Assembly (NCBI GenBank): GCA_002914845.1
Contig: JXTC01000051.1
Coordinates: 997,676 to 1,061,675, forward strand
Reading direction: 5' to 3'
DNA length: 64,000 nucleotides
Source: Trema orientale
Taxonomy: Eukaryota > Streptophyta > Magnoliopsida > Rosales > Cannabaceae
The notes under the pieces are model-generated. The model was not told where the DNA came from, ran no database searches, and worked only from the letters and a program-made list of their open reading frames with translations. The position numbers and the translations under genes were made by a program. Within the stretch, counting starts at the first letter, position 1. The number at the start of each line of letters is the position of its first letter. Positions 36,984 through 48,903 of the stretch are shown piece after piece.

Positions 36984-37072
<89 letters not shown>
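36984..37072. repeat. Uninterrupted 89-base poly(A) tract
   Basis: A pure run of 89 A follows 'gctagaaaaag' and is followed by 'gcgcccagcaattgg'. No target duplication was found at its sides, so a retroposon tail is not shown. The minus-strand frame through it is a poly-Phe artefact. Real length in the genome is uncertain because such runs are hard to sequence. Confidence 0.85.
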
Positions 37073-37073
<1 letters not shown>

Positions 37074-38480
37074 CGCCCAGCAATTGGGGAACAGAGATAA
37101 TCGTTCAGAAACAACCCATCTCACACTTCTTAATAATAGTCAGTAATAGAGAATCGATGGACGTTCATCTCCATTATATATATATATATATTTTCTTAAA
37201 GCAAGATAATAACTAGTACTACAAAATTCAAAAGAAAAAACCATGGAAAAAAAATATAACAAAGAAAAAGTTACGAAAAAAGAAAGAGGAAAATACTTTT
37301 TTTAAAAGTTTATAGAACTTTATTTTGACACTTTTAGTTAGTGTGTCAACATTCTATATACTAAAAAATAACATCAAATCAAATTCTTATTTTTTTGGAA
37401 CAAATTTCTATCGTTTTTTGTTTCAATCCAAACAAAAGAAAATGAAATTCTTTAGAATTTTTTTTCTTTTCCTCCAAAAATCCAAATTCCAAACGGATCT
37501 AAAAGTTTCTTATTGGCCTCTTCAAGGTCTATGGTTGTTGATGATTTGCATAGAGAATTCTTCTTCTCCTCCTAATTCTTAGACAATAGCAAATTTAATT
37601 TCAAACTCAAATATTGGAAACAAAACAAATATTAAATTAATACATATAGAGAAAAATTAAAATGTAGGTAACAAGAGAATGGGATATACAGGTCTGAATT
37701 TGTGCCCAAGATAATAATTTTGTGAATTTTGTTATTTGTAGTTTGGATTTATTTATAAAGGCCGAGTTTTTGGAAGCAGACACAGGAGGAGAAATTAGAA
37801 AGAAACTCATAAATTGCTTATTCTTCAATCTCAACAACAATGGTAAAATTTCAGGGGAATTTTTCTTTTTTGAAAATAAAAATCTAACATGGCTGTGATA
37901 TAGTGTGGTGAGCTGCATGGAATAAGGTAATTAACTTCCTTTATTAGCCATCGGATTTGTATCGGATGGCTTAGCTTTGCAAATGTATGTAGGAAAAAAA
38001 AATAGACTCCTACACTAGTCGCTCCTTCTTTAATTCTATCTACACTTTATATTTGTAATAAGACGATAGTTCAATTTAAATGGCCTTATATAAGGCTATA
38101 TTAATTAGTTCTACCATAGACATGGCCTAAAACTATTTATACCAACACTCATTAAAATCGAAAAAATACAAAAAAAAAAAAACAAAAACAAAAACAAAAA
38201 TCGACTCACTATCTTTAGTTAAATTTGACTAAAAATCTACAATACAACCCTCATATTGGCTGTACAAGTAGAGCCCAATCCAAAGGCTGTGAATAATTCA
38301 CAATCCACTTGGACCCTCGGCTTCAATTGGACAGAAAGCAATTCTCCAATGATGATAAGCTATCCCAAGTCCCTTCCTTGTGTTCTGATAATTCCAGTTT
38401 ATTTGACAATCTAAGGAGAAATGATAAGCACATGATTATTGTGTTTTCTTTCCTTTGAAGGAAAAAAAATCGAAAAAAAT
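37073..38480. other. AT-rich spacer with a Tourist-like MITE fragment
   Basis: 37428-37500 ('ccaaacaaaagaaaatgaaa' to 'ccaaacggatct') matches the 3' end of the MITE at 4500-4791; its 5' part is not recognised. The rest holds A-rich stretches and no gene. Confidence 0.5.
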
Positions 38481-38838
38481 GGGGCCGTTTGGTTCGCCCA
38501 TTCCATTCCATTGGAATAGAAAATTCATTTGAATGGGTGTTTGTTTCAACAATTCTAAATTTTCCATTCAAATGGTCTTTTGAAATGAGTGTTTGTTTCA
38601 ACAATTTAGTTTTTCCATTCAAATGGTTCATCAGTCACATCAACTATTTGAATGGATTTTTGTGTCTTGGATGAGAATGGAGGGGAGGAGGTGTTTTTGA
38701 ATGGTCCATTCCAATACTCCCATTCTAATTATAACCCATTCCACTATTTTTTCCATTCAAATGTCTTCCATTCCAATTATAACCCATTCCACAATTTTCA
38801 TTCAAATACACACATTCAAATAGGTGAAACAAACGGGG
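38481..38838. mobile_element. MITE with GTTTGGTTC-type inverted ends
   Basis: Left end GGGGCCGTTTGGTTCGCCC; right end on the other strand CCCCGTTTGTTTCACC. The interior has many 'ccattcaaatg' / 'catttgaatgg' words in both orientations and forms several hairpins. Ends resemble PIF/Harbinger MITEs, but no TWA duplication is clear. Confidence 0.55.
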
Positions 38839-38840
38839 AG

Positions 38841-41276
38841 AGAAATTATTGCTGCAATCAGATGTTTTTCTTTTTTCCTTTTTGGCAATGATTTTCCTTA
38901 TTTTTTTTTCATTTGCAAGGAAATATGGAAAAGAAATAAAAAATTTGATATGAAATTAAAATCCAAATGAAACAACAAAAAGGGAGAATCATGTGCAACA
39001 ACACTTAACGCTTCTAATTTGTGTTCCATCTCATATCTAGGATTTGATCTGAGCCAAGATTGAGCCCTATGAATACAGCCAAAAAGGGAAGCTTGACCGC
39101 AGACTCGCCCTTAAATTTTATTTAGTTTTAGTTTTATTAAGGTGACACTTATTTGTTAAAATAAAATAAATAAATAAATAAAAGGTTACACAAGGGTAAT
39201 CCGAAAAAGGGCTCTCTCCTTTCTCATTTTATTTTTTTTCTTCTTCTAACTGACTGAAAAATGTCTTTTTCTTCTTCTTCTTCTAATATGTTGGAGGGAG
39301 ACCTTTTAGATCTCTATATCTAGTGGGGAATTTTATTTTCTTATCTTATTTTTTTGTTTTATCTTTAAATAATCGTTTCATTATTATAACTCATGTTAAC
39401 TCTAGATCTATTGTGATTTTAGGTTTCTTTTTTTTTTTTTTCTGTCATTTTACTATCAAAGCTAGATTTGTGATAGTTCAAACTCAATGAGAAGTGAAAA
39501 TTCTGATACACTGATGAAAAGAAAAAAATTACATTTGAAAAGGAAAAACAATAAACACTGAAAAGATTTTGATCTATAGAGAAACTCATCTGTAAGAGCA
39601 CTATTTATTGAATTAAAGCAACATGCCCAACTTTTTTCTTTTTTTTTTCCTTTTCAATCTTATGTGCAAAGCTATGCTTTTCAAAATGGGCATAATGAAA
39701 AAAAAAAAAAAAACTATATTCAAATACGAATTCCAAACAGTCGCTAACCTTGGTCTTAGGGATTAACATGTATCACTTCAGAAATTTATCCATTTTAGTA
39801 AAATTGTGGAAAATTTATGTTTCATGAAATATGTACAAAATTTATGTTTCATGAAATATGTACACTGTATACAATTTTTTAAAATTTTTGGGCATAAATA
39901 AACATACAAAAGAAAGGAGAAACAAATTTGTAATTCAAGGAGGACTACAGAAATCGGTAAAACATAAAACCCAATAGTCATATAACCCAGTACTTATAAG
40001 CACAAATTATACTTGAAGTTTGTAACAATTATTCAAACCAAGCAAGCAACAAAAACTCTGAAATATTTACATGTGACCATATAGTTTGCCATGCATTTTA
40101 AACAACACAAGACATGACCTTATTGAACATAGTAAATAGATGAGGAGTGAGGACTACTCGGTTTGATTTCAAGGTACCACACAGTAACAGATGTTTGGCC
40201 CTGGTTCGCATAGTCCTTTGATTGTCTTCGGAAACCTTAGTTTGCATCTTTCAAAACATACATCATGTGTTTCACAACGTCTTCGATCACCCAATGGAAT
40301 TAATTTTCTTGATTCTGTGATTTAAAACAAATTCAATATAGAAGTACAAAATTATAATAAATGTAACAGGGTTATAAAACTTAAAAACTGTATTTGAATA
40401 AAACAAAGACTTTGATCTTTTTACATACTCGTATGTAAAATTGTTCAAAATATTGACAATTTGGGCAATATATACCTAATCTAATGCGAAGAACTCGATT
40501 TGGATATTAATAACACACACATGATTAATTGGTGTTGCAAGTTGTTTATTCTTTTTACTGTACACCAACCCAGTCTAAAGCGAATAATATACCATATGTG
40601 ATTCTCATTGCCTTTTTGTAGACATGTCATGTAGTATATTTAGGCTGAAACAACCAAATTAAGTATGGTTATAATCATTCATAAAAAAAAAAAAACAAAA
40701 AAGTATGGTTGTAGTAACTAAAAACAATTAAGAAGTATTTGGAAATTATTATATGATTTACTGGTACTTGAAAGAGAAAAATTATGAAATATTGTTCTTA
40801 TTATGCTTTATTATTTAGCAATGGGATATTAGATTTGAATTCAATTTGAAAGTATTTAATTCTGATGATGAAGTTTGTTCCAAAAATAATTTGGTAAATA
40901 TTTATTTAGATATACTTGATCGAGTTAGTTAATGTTAGGAACAACACGATTAGGTTTTAGCTAAGTAAAGTTTAGCTCTTGTGTTTTCAAGTGAGCTTTA
41001 GAATTGGAATGAATCTAAGTATTTTGTTTATAAAATCCCGATAGGAATGAAAGAATGAATATAAGAAAAAACGAAGAAAAATTTAGATGCAAAAAGGAAG
41101 TTTTGGAACTGAGGGAGGTCTTGGAATCAAGATAGCTTCAGCTTCTTTTGTTCAAAAACCCTTTTTTTTTAAATCTATTTTTTCTCTTCAAATAGGTTTA
41201 TTTCATTTATCTTCTCTTGGATTTTTATGGATTTCCATGTGTCAAGGTAAATTAATTGCTTTGCTCTCTATTAAAT
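38841..41276. other. AT-rich intergenic DNA
   Basis: A 27-bp tandem duplication ('aaaatttatgtttcatgaaa' unit) lies near 39808-39861. The plus-strand frame at 41087-41290 has no recognisable domain and ends in a SINE target site; not called a gene. Confidence 0.45.
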
Positions 41277-41290
41277 TGCCTGAATGTTGA

Positions 41291-41482
41291 CGAAGTAGGT
41301 TCGCTCAAGTGGTAAGAGCACTCGCTACCTAGGATCTCGGTCCTAGATTCGAGTCACACCGGAGTAGGTATAAAAACTTATTATCCTTAATAAGGTGAGG
41401 TGGGAATTAGGTAGTAGTAGGTATTTTCCTTTAATTTATAATAAATGAAGGTCATTAGTTAGACACCACTTAAAAAAAAAAA
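41291..41482 (+). mobile_element. tRNA-derived SINE with 14-bp target duplication
   Basis: A tRNA-like head ('gttcgctcaagtggtaagag' as A-box region, 'gattcgagtc' as B box) is followed by a unique body and an A-rich tail. Flanking TGCCTGAATGTTGA at 41277-41290 and 41483-41496 is perfect. The 3' half ('tattttcctttaattta' ... 'ggtcattagttagacaccac') matches the SINE at 51375-51534, so both are one family. Confidence 0.85.
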
Positions 41483-41496
41483 TGCCTGAATGTTGA

Positions 41497-42860
41497 GATT
41501 GTGTGGTTCAATGACATGTCTTAATGATTCAAAGGATTTTGATGTAAGTTGTTGTCGTTTTTTTTTTTTTTTTTTTGCTATAAATATTTGTGTTGTTAAG
41601 GTCCCAAAAAGAAATATATAATTTTTCTTTTTTTTTTGAATTATTGGAAAGATATTTAGAGAAATTTTTTAGAAAAATTTGAAATGTTTGTTAATTAGGG
41701 GGAAGAGGGTTGTTAAGGTGACAAAATTTGTCATTCTAGACATGGTGTGAATGGTTGCTGTTTGGGTTTTTCTTTGTTTAGATAATTTTCCTCTGTTAAA
41801 TTATGGCTTAAGGATAGATAGGTATTAGAAGGAAATTAGGTTCTTTTATATTCTGTTTTTTCAACTTTTGTTTGGTTCTAAATAAATTTTAAGTAGCCTT
41901 TTAGAATATATGTTTGGTTACATGGATATATATACATATGGCATACTTTGCCATTTTTTAGAGAAAAACATGCAATAACTCAACTGAAATTTGTCAAAAT
42001 GGACATTTTAACTTCAATTTGAAAATTGGGGATATATTTTGCATTCCTGAAATCACAGTAATTAAATTTGTAGATAGTCAGAACACGAGGAAGATTTATG
42101 TATTTTCCCTTAAAGTTATTAGTTACTTACTCAACTATCTCTTTTCTCTTTTAGGTCTTTTGCAAATTTTGCAAATTAGACCTTTTTTATTGTAAATTTT
42201 GAAAATATATCCCTTTATAACTCAACCACACTAGAGCACTCTAGACATGCTTGCTTGCTAGACCATTAAAAGGTCCATTTTGCAAAAAATAAAAAAATAA
42301 AAAAATAAAAAAATTGAAAGGAATCTATTTTCTAAAATACACTTTTTACCTAATTGCCCTTTTTTTTTTTTACTCTTATATTATTCTGAGGACCATGTGG
42401 AAAGAATGGTATAAATGACGTATTGTTTGGTAGTGATGAGATGCTTTGATATTCATGGCTTGTTAAATTGTATTTTTATTCAGAAATTATATAGATTTGA
42501 AGGTTAATTAGTATGATTATCATTTATTTTGAGCTTTATGTTTTTGCAATGTTTATTTCTAATATTTGAAGACTTCATCAGTACTATTAGATTTTAGGTG
42601 AGGGACGGGCCTATTGACATCTCATGGTCTACTCTTCTCACACTATTGCTAAAATTACACCCTAAATTAAATTTAAAAATCTAATAAATGCTTAATATAC
42701 CCCCATTATTCTTATACTACCCTTCAATTTACTTTCTTTTTAAGTATACCTTCAATTTAATTTCTTTATTCTCTTCCCAATCCTCTACTTCCCATAGTCT
42801 TTTCTGCCATATCAACCCCTTTTTTTCTTAATGTTTTTTTTTTTTTCTTCTTCAACCTGT
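41497..42860. other. AT-rich intergenic DNA
   Basis: T runs and short repeats; no gene or element boundary recognised. Confidence 0.4.
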
Positions 42861-42868
42861 GTTTTAAA

Positions 42869-43501
42869 TAGGGGTGGCAATTCGGGTTACGACACGATGA
42901 CACGACACAAACACGACACGATTTTTTGCGGGTTAGGGTCGAATAAAAAGGGTGCGGGTCGGGTTCGGGTCGACCAGCCTGACATGAATTAAAAAAACGG
43001 GTCAGGTTCGGGTCAACCCGCTTGGCACGAACTTGACCCGTTTGACCCGCCAACAAATATATATAATTAATTTATAAAAATATTTTTTATTTAATTTGTT
43101 TATGACTATTATTATAGATATATTTAATTTGTACAATGTAAGTGTTTGGGATTATAAGTTATTAATTATATTTATAAATTACCCATAATTTATTTATTTT
43201 AAAATGAGACAATAATAGCCTTAGAAAAAGAAAATATAAGTAAAAAAATACGGGTCATAGCGGGTTGGCGGGTCAAAAACGGGTTGACGGGTCAAAATCG
43301 GGTTGTGGGTTGGATGTTATTCACCAAAGTGGGTTGTGCGGGTCGGGTTCGGGTCAACCCGTTTTAGGTGCGGGTCGGGTTAGTGTTGATGGTTTTCTGA
43401 CACGACGGGTCACGGGTCGGGTTCGGGTTGACATAATTTATGTATATATTAGACTTCAACCCGACACGAACTCGACCCGTCGACACGAATTGACACCCCT
43501 A
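42869..43501. mobile_element. hAT-type MITE with CGGGT-rich ends, copy 1
   Basis: Ends TAGGGGTGGCAATTCGGGT and, on the other strand, TAGGGGTGTCAATTCGTGT. Flanks GTTTTAAA (42861-42868) and ATTTTAAA (43502-43509) differ at one base. Both ends hold arrays of GGGTCGGGTTCGGGTC and CACGACACGA words around an AT-rich core. A closely similar copy lies at 46064-46677. The CG-bearing ends stand out against the AT-rich surroundings. No transposase. Confidence 0.85.
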
Positions 43502-43509
43502 ATTTTAAA

Positions 43510-44159
43510 TTCCTTATCAACCATAGAAATTAACACTTCCATTTTTCTTTTACTATATCAACCCAAATTTCTAAAAGCAATATTGATGGTGGAAGGACTG
43601 TTTAATTGCCACCCCCAAATTGTGGTATTCTTTAAAAGGAAAAAAAATCCTCACGATGACTATAACAGTAAAATTAAACAAAAAGTATTAATTGTTATCT
43701 AGTAAGAAAGAAAGTTTACTTGTGGTAATAGATATGTGCAAGTATTTATTAATGATTACGAATAAAATTAAAGATAAAAAAAGTGTGCGCTCAAATGATT
43801 CAGACTAGAATCAATTCTAACAATTGTATGATGGATACGAGAAGGAGAAGTAACTCAATCGACAAAAGTTGGAAAAAAAAAATGCACACAAATTGATGAA
43901 AAAATAATAAAAGAAAAAAAAAACAAAGAGTGATATGTTTTCAATTTTTTTTTAGAACGTACACACACAGGAAAAGAGAGAAGAAAAAATATTCACTATT
44001 TTGTTAACATCATCTTCTGAATCTCTCATATCATTAGTTAATACCTCTCATATAACAATGAAGAACAAATTCAATTAGGCCATACAAAATAATTTAAGGT
44101 TTAAGAGTTAGATAACTCCAAAATGATTTGTATTTGAGAGACCGGCATGAAGAGTTTTT
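43510..44159. other. AT-rich spacer
   Basis: No gene or repeat boundary recognised. Confidence 0.4.
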
Positions 44160-44560
44160 TTTTTAGGAAATTTGATTTTTTATAGTATTTTTTCAAAAAA
44201 ATTGAAAAACCCAGAATTTGAAATTATTCTGAAAAATCCGGATTTAATTATAAAAATACCACTTTTAAAAGTATTTAGGAAAATACTATTTTTTAGTGAT
44301 TGATGAGATACATGAAGTAACTATTATAACAGGATTGGTTACCCTAAATAACCTAACTGGTTACCTCGAGTACCATTGAAAAATACCAAATTTAAAAAAA
44401 ATAGTATTTTTCTAAATATTTTTTAAAAGTGTTATTTTTCTAATAATATTTTTAAAAAGTGATATTTTTCTAAATCAATTCGGAACTTTTCAAAAAAATC
44501 AATCCATCCAATTTTTGGTATCTTGGGCCTGAAATTTTGTAAATAGCCTTTTTTTTTTCA
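44160..44560 (-). repeat. GTAACC/CTCGAG-core repeat, inverted copy
   Basis: Reads as the reverse of the 4796-6230 family: 'ggaaatttgattttttatag' start, 'ctggttacctcgagtaccat' core, and a 'cttgggcctgaaattttgt' end. Non-coding. Confidence 0.6.
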
Positions 44561-45887
44561 AATAAAACTTCATTCGGAATTGAATATGGGTAAACAGAGT
44601 TTAAAAAAATCATGTACTAAAAAGTAAATTTGTTCAGGGTTTATTTTGGTAATAAAAAAGTTACTAAAAAGACGAATGGAGAGAGGGAACATGGGTTAGC
44701 AATAGACCTGTCCTTTATGGAAATTACTGGGAGAATAGGTATAGAAATAATTATCCAATGAAGCCTTGTATGGCTATAAGGGCATGACAACCTAATTACT
44801 ACGTTCATTTATAAAAATATCATCAATTGACTAAACAAATCAAAACAATAAACACACCCACTTGTATGGTTTTATTTTATGAACATAGAAATGCGTAAGG
44901 CATATTTCAACTTTACAATACATAATTAATTTAGGATAAATAACTCTATTTGTCTCTAAGCTATATTGAAAGTCTTACTTAATTAGTTCTTAAACTTTAA
45001 ATTTTGTGATATTGGTCTTTAAATTATTAAAAGTGCTTCATTTTAGTCCTTTTTATTGGAGAATTCTATTGTAGGAGGGCTAAAATCACTCCTAGAAGAA
45101 GGTTCAATAGTTACTCTACTATTGTCCGCGGAGTAAACAAAGAGAGAACTACTAAAGGACAAGGAGTACTACCTTTTGTCATGTTGTGACTTTGTTTATT
45201 TATTATTTTTTTGAATGAGTCTTTATTTAATTTTTATTTTTATTCTTTTTTTTTTTGCAAAGTGTACCTGTTTTACCTTGGTTAATGTATTTTGGGATTA
45301 AAACGAGACTCACGATATTGATGTCCACTAAATAATCTTGATTGGAAGTTGGGCCAAAATTCACCTTTTTTTTCCATAAAACATTTTTTAATTAAAAATA
45401 AGAAGATGGTTCATGTGCAATCCACTAAGTACATACTAGCAGAGATAAAATAAACGTAAGATTAACAAATAGATTAGTTACTAAAAAAATGTTTCATGTT
45501 TTAATAAAAGTCATAGATTAGTTACATACTAAAAAAGGTTATTCATAATTTAAAAATAAAATAAAATAAATACATAAAACTCGTTCATTTTTACTACGCT
45601 AATGTTTACTATTTTGTTTGATTAGTGTTTAGTTTGTTAAGGTGAATTCCATGTCCCTATAATTCACATTTCATTAATTTCTAATAAACACCCTCCTATA
45701 ATAATCTACCGTACTTTTTATCTTATGAATTATGATCCATGTCATTGGATGCATTAATAAAGCCATTAACGATAATAAATAATGAAACATTAATACTAAT
45801 ACTTGATGACCACTTACTTGATTAATGAACTGTACAATTTATCAATAATAGCAGGGTAAACCAAAAAGAAAAAAAAAAGAAAACACA

Positions 45888-46843
45888 AAATTTGAGTGTT
45901 CTGCAATTTAAAACTTGAAATTTAGACTCTGCAAAATATTACCTGAGATTAAGAATTTTTGAAAATTTATACCTTGAATTGATTTTTTAATTAACTTTAA
46001 CTAATAAAAGACAATAATATCCTCAAAATTAAGGAGAATAATAAGCATTAATCTAGTTTTAATTAGGAGTGGCAATTCGGGTTACGACACGACGACACGA
46101 CACGAACACGACACGACTTTTTGCGGGTTAGGGTTGAAGAAAAAGGGTGCGGGTCGGGTTCGGGTCGACCAGTCTGACACGAATAAAAAACGGGTCGGGT
46201 TCGGGTCAACCTGCTTGACACGAACTTGACCCGTTTGACCCGCCAACAAATATATATATAATTAAATTATAAAAATATTTTTTATTTAATTTGTTTATGA
46301 CTATTATTATAAATATATTTAATTTGTACAATGTAAGTATTTGAGATTATAAGTTATTAATTATATTTATAAATTATCCCTAATTTATTTATTTTAAAAT
46401 GAGACAATAATAGCCTTAGAAAAAGAAAATATAAGTAAAAAAATACGGGTCATAGCGGGTTGGCGGGTCAAAATCGGGTTGTGGGTTGGATGTTATTCAC
46501 CAAAGCGGGCTGTGCGGGTCGGGTTCGGGTCAACCCATTTTAGATGCGGGTCGGGTTAGTGTTGATAGTTTTCTGACACGACGGGTCACGGGTTGGGTTC
46601 GGGTTGACATAGTTTATGTATATATTAGACTTCAACCCGACACGAACCCGACCCGTCGACACGAATTGACACCCCTAGTTTTAATGGAGGAGATTATTAT
46701 TTTTTGGTTACTAAAATTGGTCAAAAAATCAATCTATGGTATTAATTTTCAAAAATTCTTAATCTCAGAGTATTATTTTGCAGAGTCCAAATTTCAGGAT
46801 TTAAATTGCAAAAAACTTGAGAGTATTTTTTTACAGTTCACTC
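45888..46843. repeat. Fold-back (long-TIR) element split by a hAT-type MITE
   Basis: The left arm (45888-46013: 'gcaatttaaaacttgaaatt', 'ctgcaaaatattacctgaga', 'ttaagaatttttgaaaat') is the inverse complement of the right arm (about 46690-46843). The MITE at 46064-46677 sits near the centre between them, so without it the fold-back is about 340 bp. It lies within the larger MULE. Confidence 0.8.
46064..46677. mobile_element. hAT-type MITE with CGGGT-rich ends, copy 2
   Basis: Perfect 8-bp target duplication GTTTTAAT at 46056-46063 and 46678-46685; ends TAGGAGTGGCAATTCGGGT and, on the other strand, TAGGGGTGTCAATTCGTGT. Very similar along its length to copy 1, including the AT-rich core and the CGGGT/CACGAC arrays. 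The reading frame crossing its right end is shared with copy 1 and reflects the repeat, not a gene. Confidence 0.9.
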
Positions 46844-47337
46844 ATAATAGTATAATTGATAAGAATACTCTTATAATTGTTGAATTAATAACTAATGATA
46901 TTTCTTACAAAATTGATACTAAAACATATTAAATACAACTACTAAAAAAGTTAGTAGGCTCCTTCCATTTGAGTTTTGAAGTTTTCTTCTTCATATCTCT
47001 TTCGACGTGACTGATTTCTTAAATAAAGTGTGAGTGAGAGTAAAGAAAAATTAGTGTTGATTCCACCAAACTATACTAAATAACCTTATAATTGCTTAAT
47101 TCATATATAGTTAGTCATAGAACAAGTGGAAAAATAAAGTAGAGATTGGTAATTAAAATTTAAGAGGTGAATTAAGGGGAAAAAAATCTACGAGTATGGA
47201 ATAGAATAATATTCCTGCCATTTTATTGAAGGATTGACAATTATTATACCAAAAATGGGCAAATTAAATTTATTCCATTAGAATAGCTATTTTATTGTAG
47301 TAAGCTATTCTATTGGAATAGTATAGATATTATTATA

Positions 47338-48056
47338 GGAAAAGTCTAACATAGGAGACTTCTTTTTCTCTCATGAACGGGAGAGTAAATTGGGTCCTTT
47401 GGATCGTGATTTAACAATCTAGATTTGAGTAGGTGGGCCCAAATAATAATAAGGCATATACCACACTTGATTAAACCCATATTTTATATTAGATTAAAAA
47501 AAAAATAAGCAAACCAGAACCGTGCCACAAGACTGAACCAACCCTTTCTCTCTCCTCTTATCCTTCTCTCAGTTCGAACTAGCGCCGCTACCACCCCTTG
47601 AACTCCGACCACCCTCTACCACCTAACCTTTGGCCAGCCCAGCCTCCTGTAAGTATTTATCAACCATCAAGAGCCGCTCATTCCCTGCTCAATATAGGAG
47701 GATTTCAATTGGTCAATCTCGGCGATGTTGCCGGAGGGTGTGCCGGAGTTGGACCCTAAGACCCACTAGCTGAAGAAGCCTACAGCCCCGGTTTTGACTG
47801 GAGCTCCATCGGTCCTCATAGATCACTTATAACTATCTTTGTATAGTTTTGTTTTAATGGAGTGAAGTGACTATAACAAAAAAAAGAAAAAAAAAAGAAT
47901 GGGTAAGAGGAAGAAGAAAAGAAAAATTAGAATGTGGCACGTATCACTTGCAATTATTTTTCTGTGGGCCAGCATTTAATTTTTAACTAATGGTATGCCT
48001 CTCTTTTTCTCTCGTGCTATGAGTGAAAAAAGAGGGCTCTTATTATAGACATATCC
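47338..48056. mobile_element. 719-bp MULE carrying gene-like DNA (Pack-MULE candidate)
   Basis: Perfect 9-bp target duplication ATTATTATA at 47329-47337 and 48057-48065. Terminal repeats of about 50 bp start GGAAAAGTCTAACATAGGAG and, on the other strand, GGATATGTCTATAATAAGAG; both then read into CTC/CTT-rich words and an ACGAGAGA or ACGGGAGAG motif. Between them, about 47510-47830 is C/G-rich and codon-like ('atgttgccggagggtgtgcc'), with a possible splice donor (CCTGTAAGTA) and acceptor. No intact ORF and no protein recognised. Nested in the 4.3-kb MULE. Confidence 0.8.
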
Positions 48057-48349
48057 ATTATTATATTGACAAAAATATCATTACTTTTAGTCAAGTGTTT
48101 TTGTGAGTCAAAAAAGAAAAATTAAGTTTTAAATAAATTAATTAAGTACTAGAATCATGATTCTTTGGGAAAGACATTGTGATTTTATTACTTAATTGAA
48201 TACTCATTCCAAAAGAATGACAATTATTAGCCAGGGAATTTACCTTAACAAACCAAATACTAATCATACAAAATAGTAAATATTAGCCACATCAATGCAG
48301 TAGTAGTAGTAACTAATCTACGAATTCTATTGAAAAAATGAACCATTTT

Positions 48350-48903
48350 GTAAATCATCGAAAAATTCAGGGACTAATCACGCCAAAAACCCTTGAACTT
48401 TTTTTTTTGGGCAATTAGGACCCTGAATTTAGGATTTTTGGCATGATTAGCCCCTGAATTTTTCGTTGATTTGCAATGAATTCCTTGAACTTTTTTTTTT
48501 GGCAATTAGGACCCTGAATTTAGGATTTTTGGCATGATTAGCCCCTGAATTTTTCGCTGATTTGCAATATATCCCTTGAGTTATGTGCAAATTTTTTAAG
48601 GACATAATGGTTATCTCACTTGGTTTAGAGACAAAAATAACAAATGGGAATTTGGAGAGGAAAAATAGTTTTGAAATTCAAATTTTTAAACAATTAAAGA
48701 ATAAATTGTAAATCAACGAAAAATTCAGGGACTAATCATGCCAAAAACCCTAAATTTAGGGTCCTAATTGCCAAAAAAAAAAGTTCAGGGGATACATTGC
48801 AAAAAATTCTAAATTCAGGTTCCTAATTGCCAAAAAAAAAAATTCAGGGGATACATTACAAATCTTCGAAAAATTCAGGGACTAATCATGCCAAAAACCC
48901 TAA
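48350..48903. repeat. Fold-back repeat with duplicated arm units
   Basis: The left arm holds two direct copies of 'aattaggaccctgaatttag' ... 'ggcatgattagcccctgaat' (about 48410-48560). The right arm (about 48700-48900) holds their inverse complements ('attcagggactaatcatgcc' twice, 'cctaattgccaaaaaa' twice). The spacer is about 120-150 bp. A transcript would fold into a long hairpin. It directly abuts the right terminal repeat of the large MULE. Confidence 0.8.

Noticed and set aside
36831-37124. Minus-strand frame with a long poly-Phe run
   Set aside because: It is a read-through of the 89-A tract; flanking residues have no domain or splice context.
41087-41290. Small protein gene before the SINE
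   Set aside because: 67 aa, no domain, no leader or splice signals; its stop lies in the SINE target site, so the frame is probably chance.
41291-41370. tRNA gene
   Set aside because: A and B box-like sequences are present, but the acceptor stem does not close, and a SINE body, A-tail and target duplication follow.
43265-43702. Plus-strand frame of 145 aa
   Set aside because: Most of it is the right end of the hAT-type MITE and the rest is flank; a similar frame at 46486-46932 arises from the second MITE copy.
42869-46677. Interstitial telomere repeat (GGGT-rich words)
   Set aside because: The words are GGGTCGGGTTC-type and sit at MITE ends; they are not TTTAGGG arrays.
46486-46932. Plus-strand frame of 148 aa
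   Set aside because: Begins in the MITE and runs into a fold-back arm; no domain, explained by repeat sequence.
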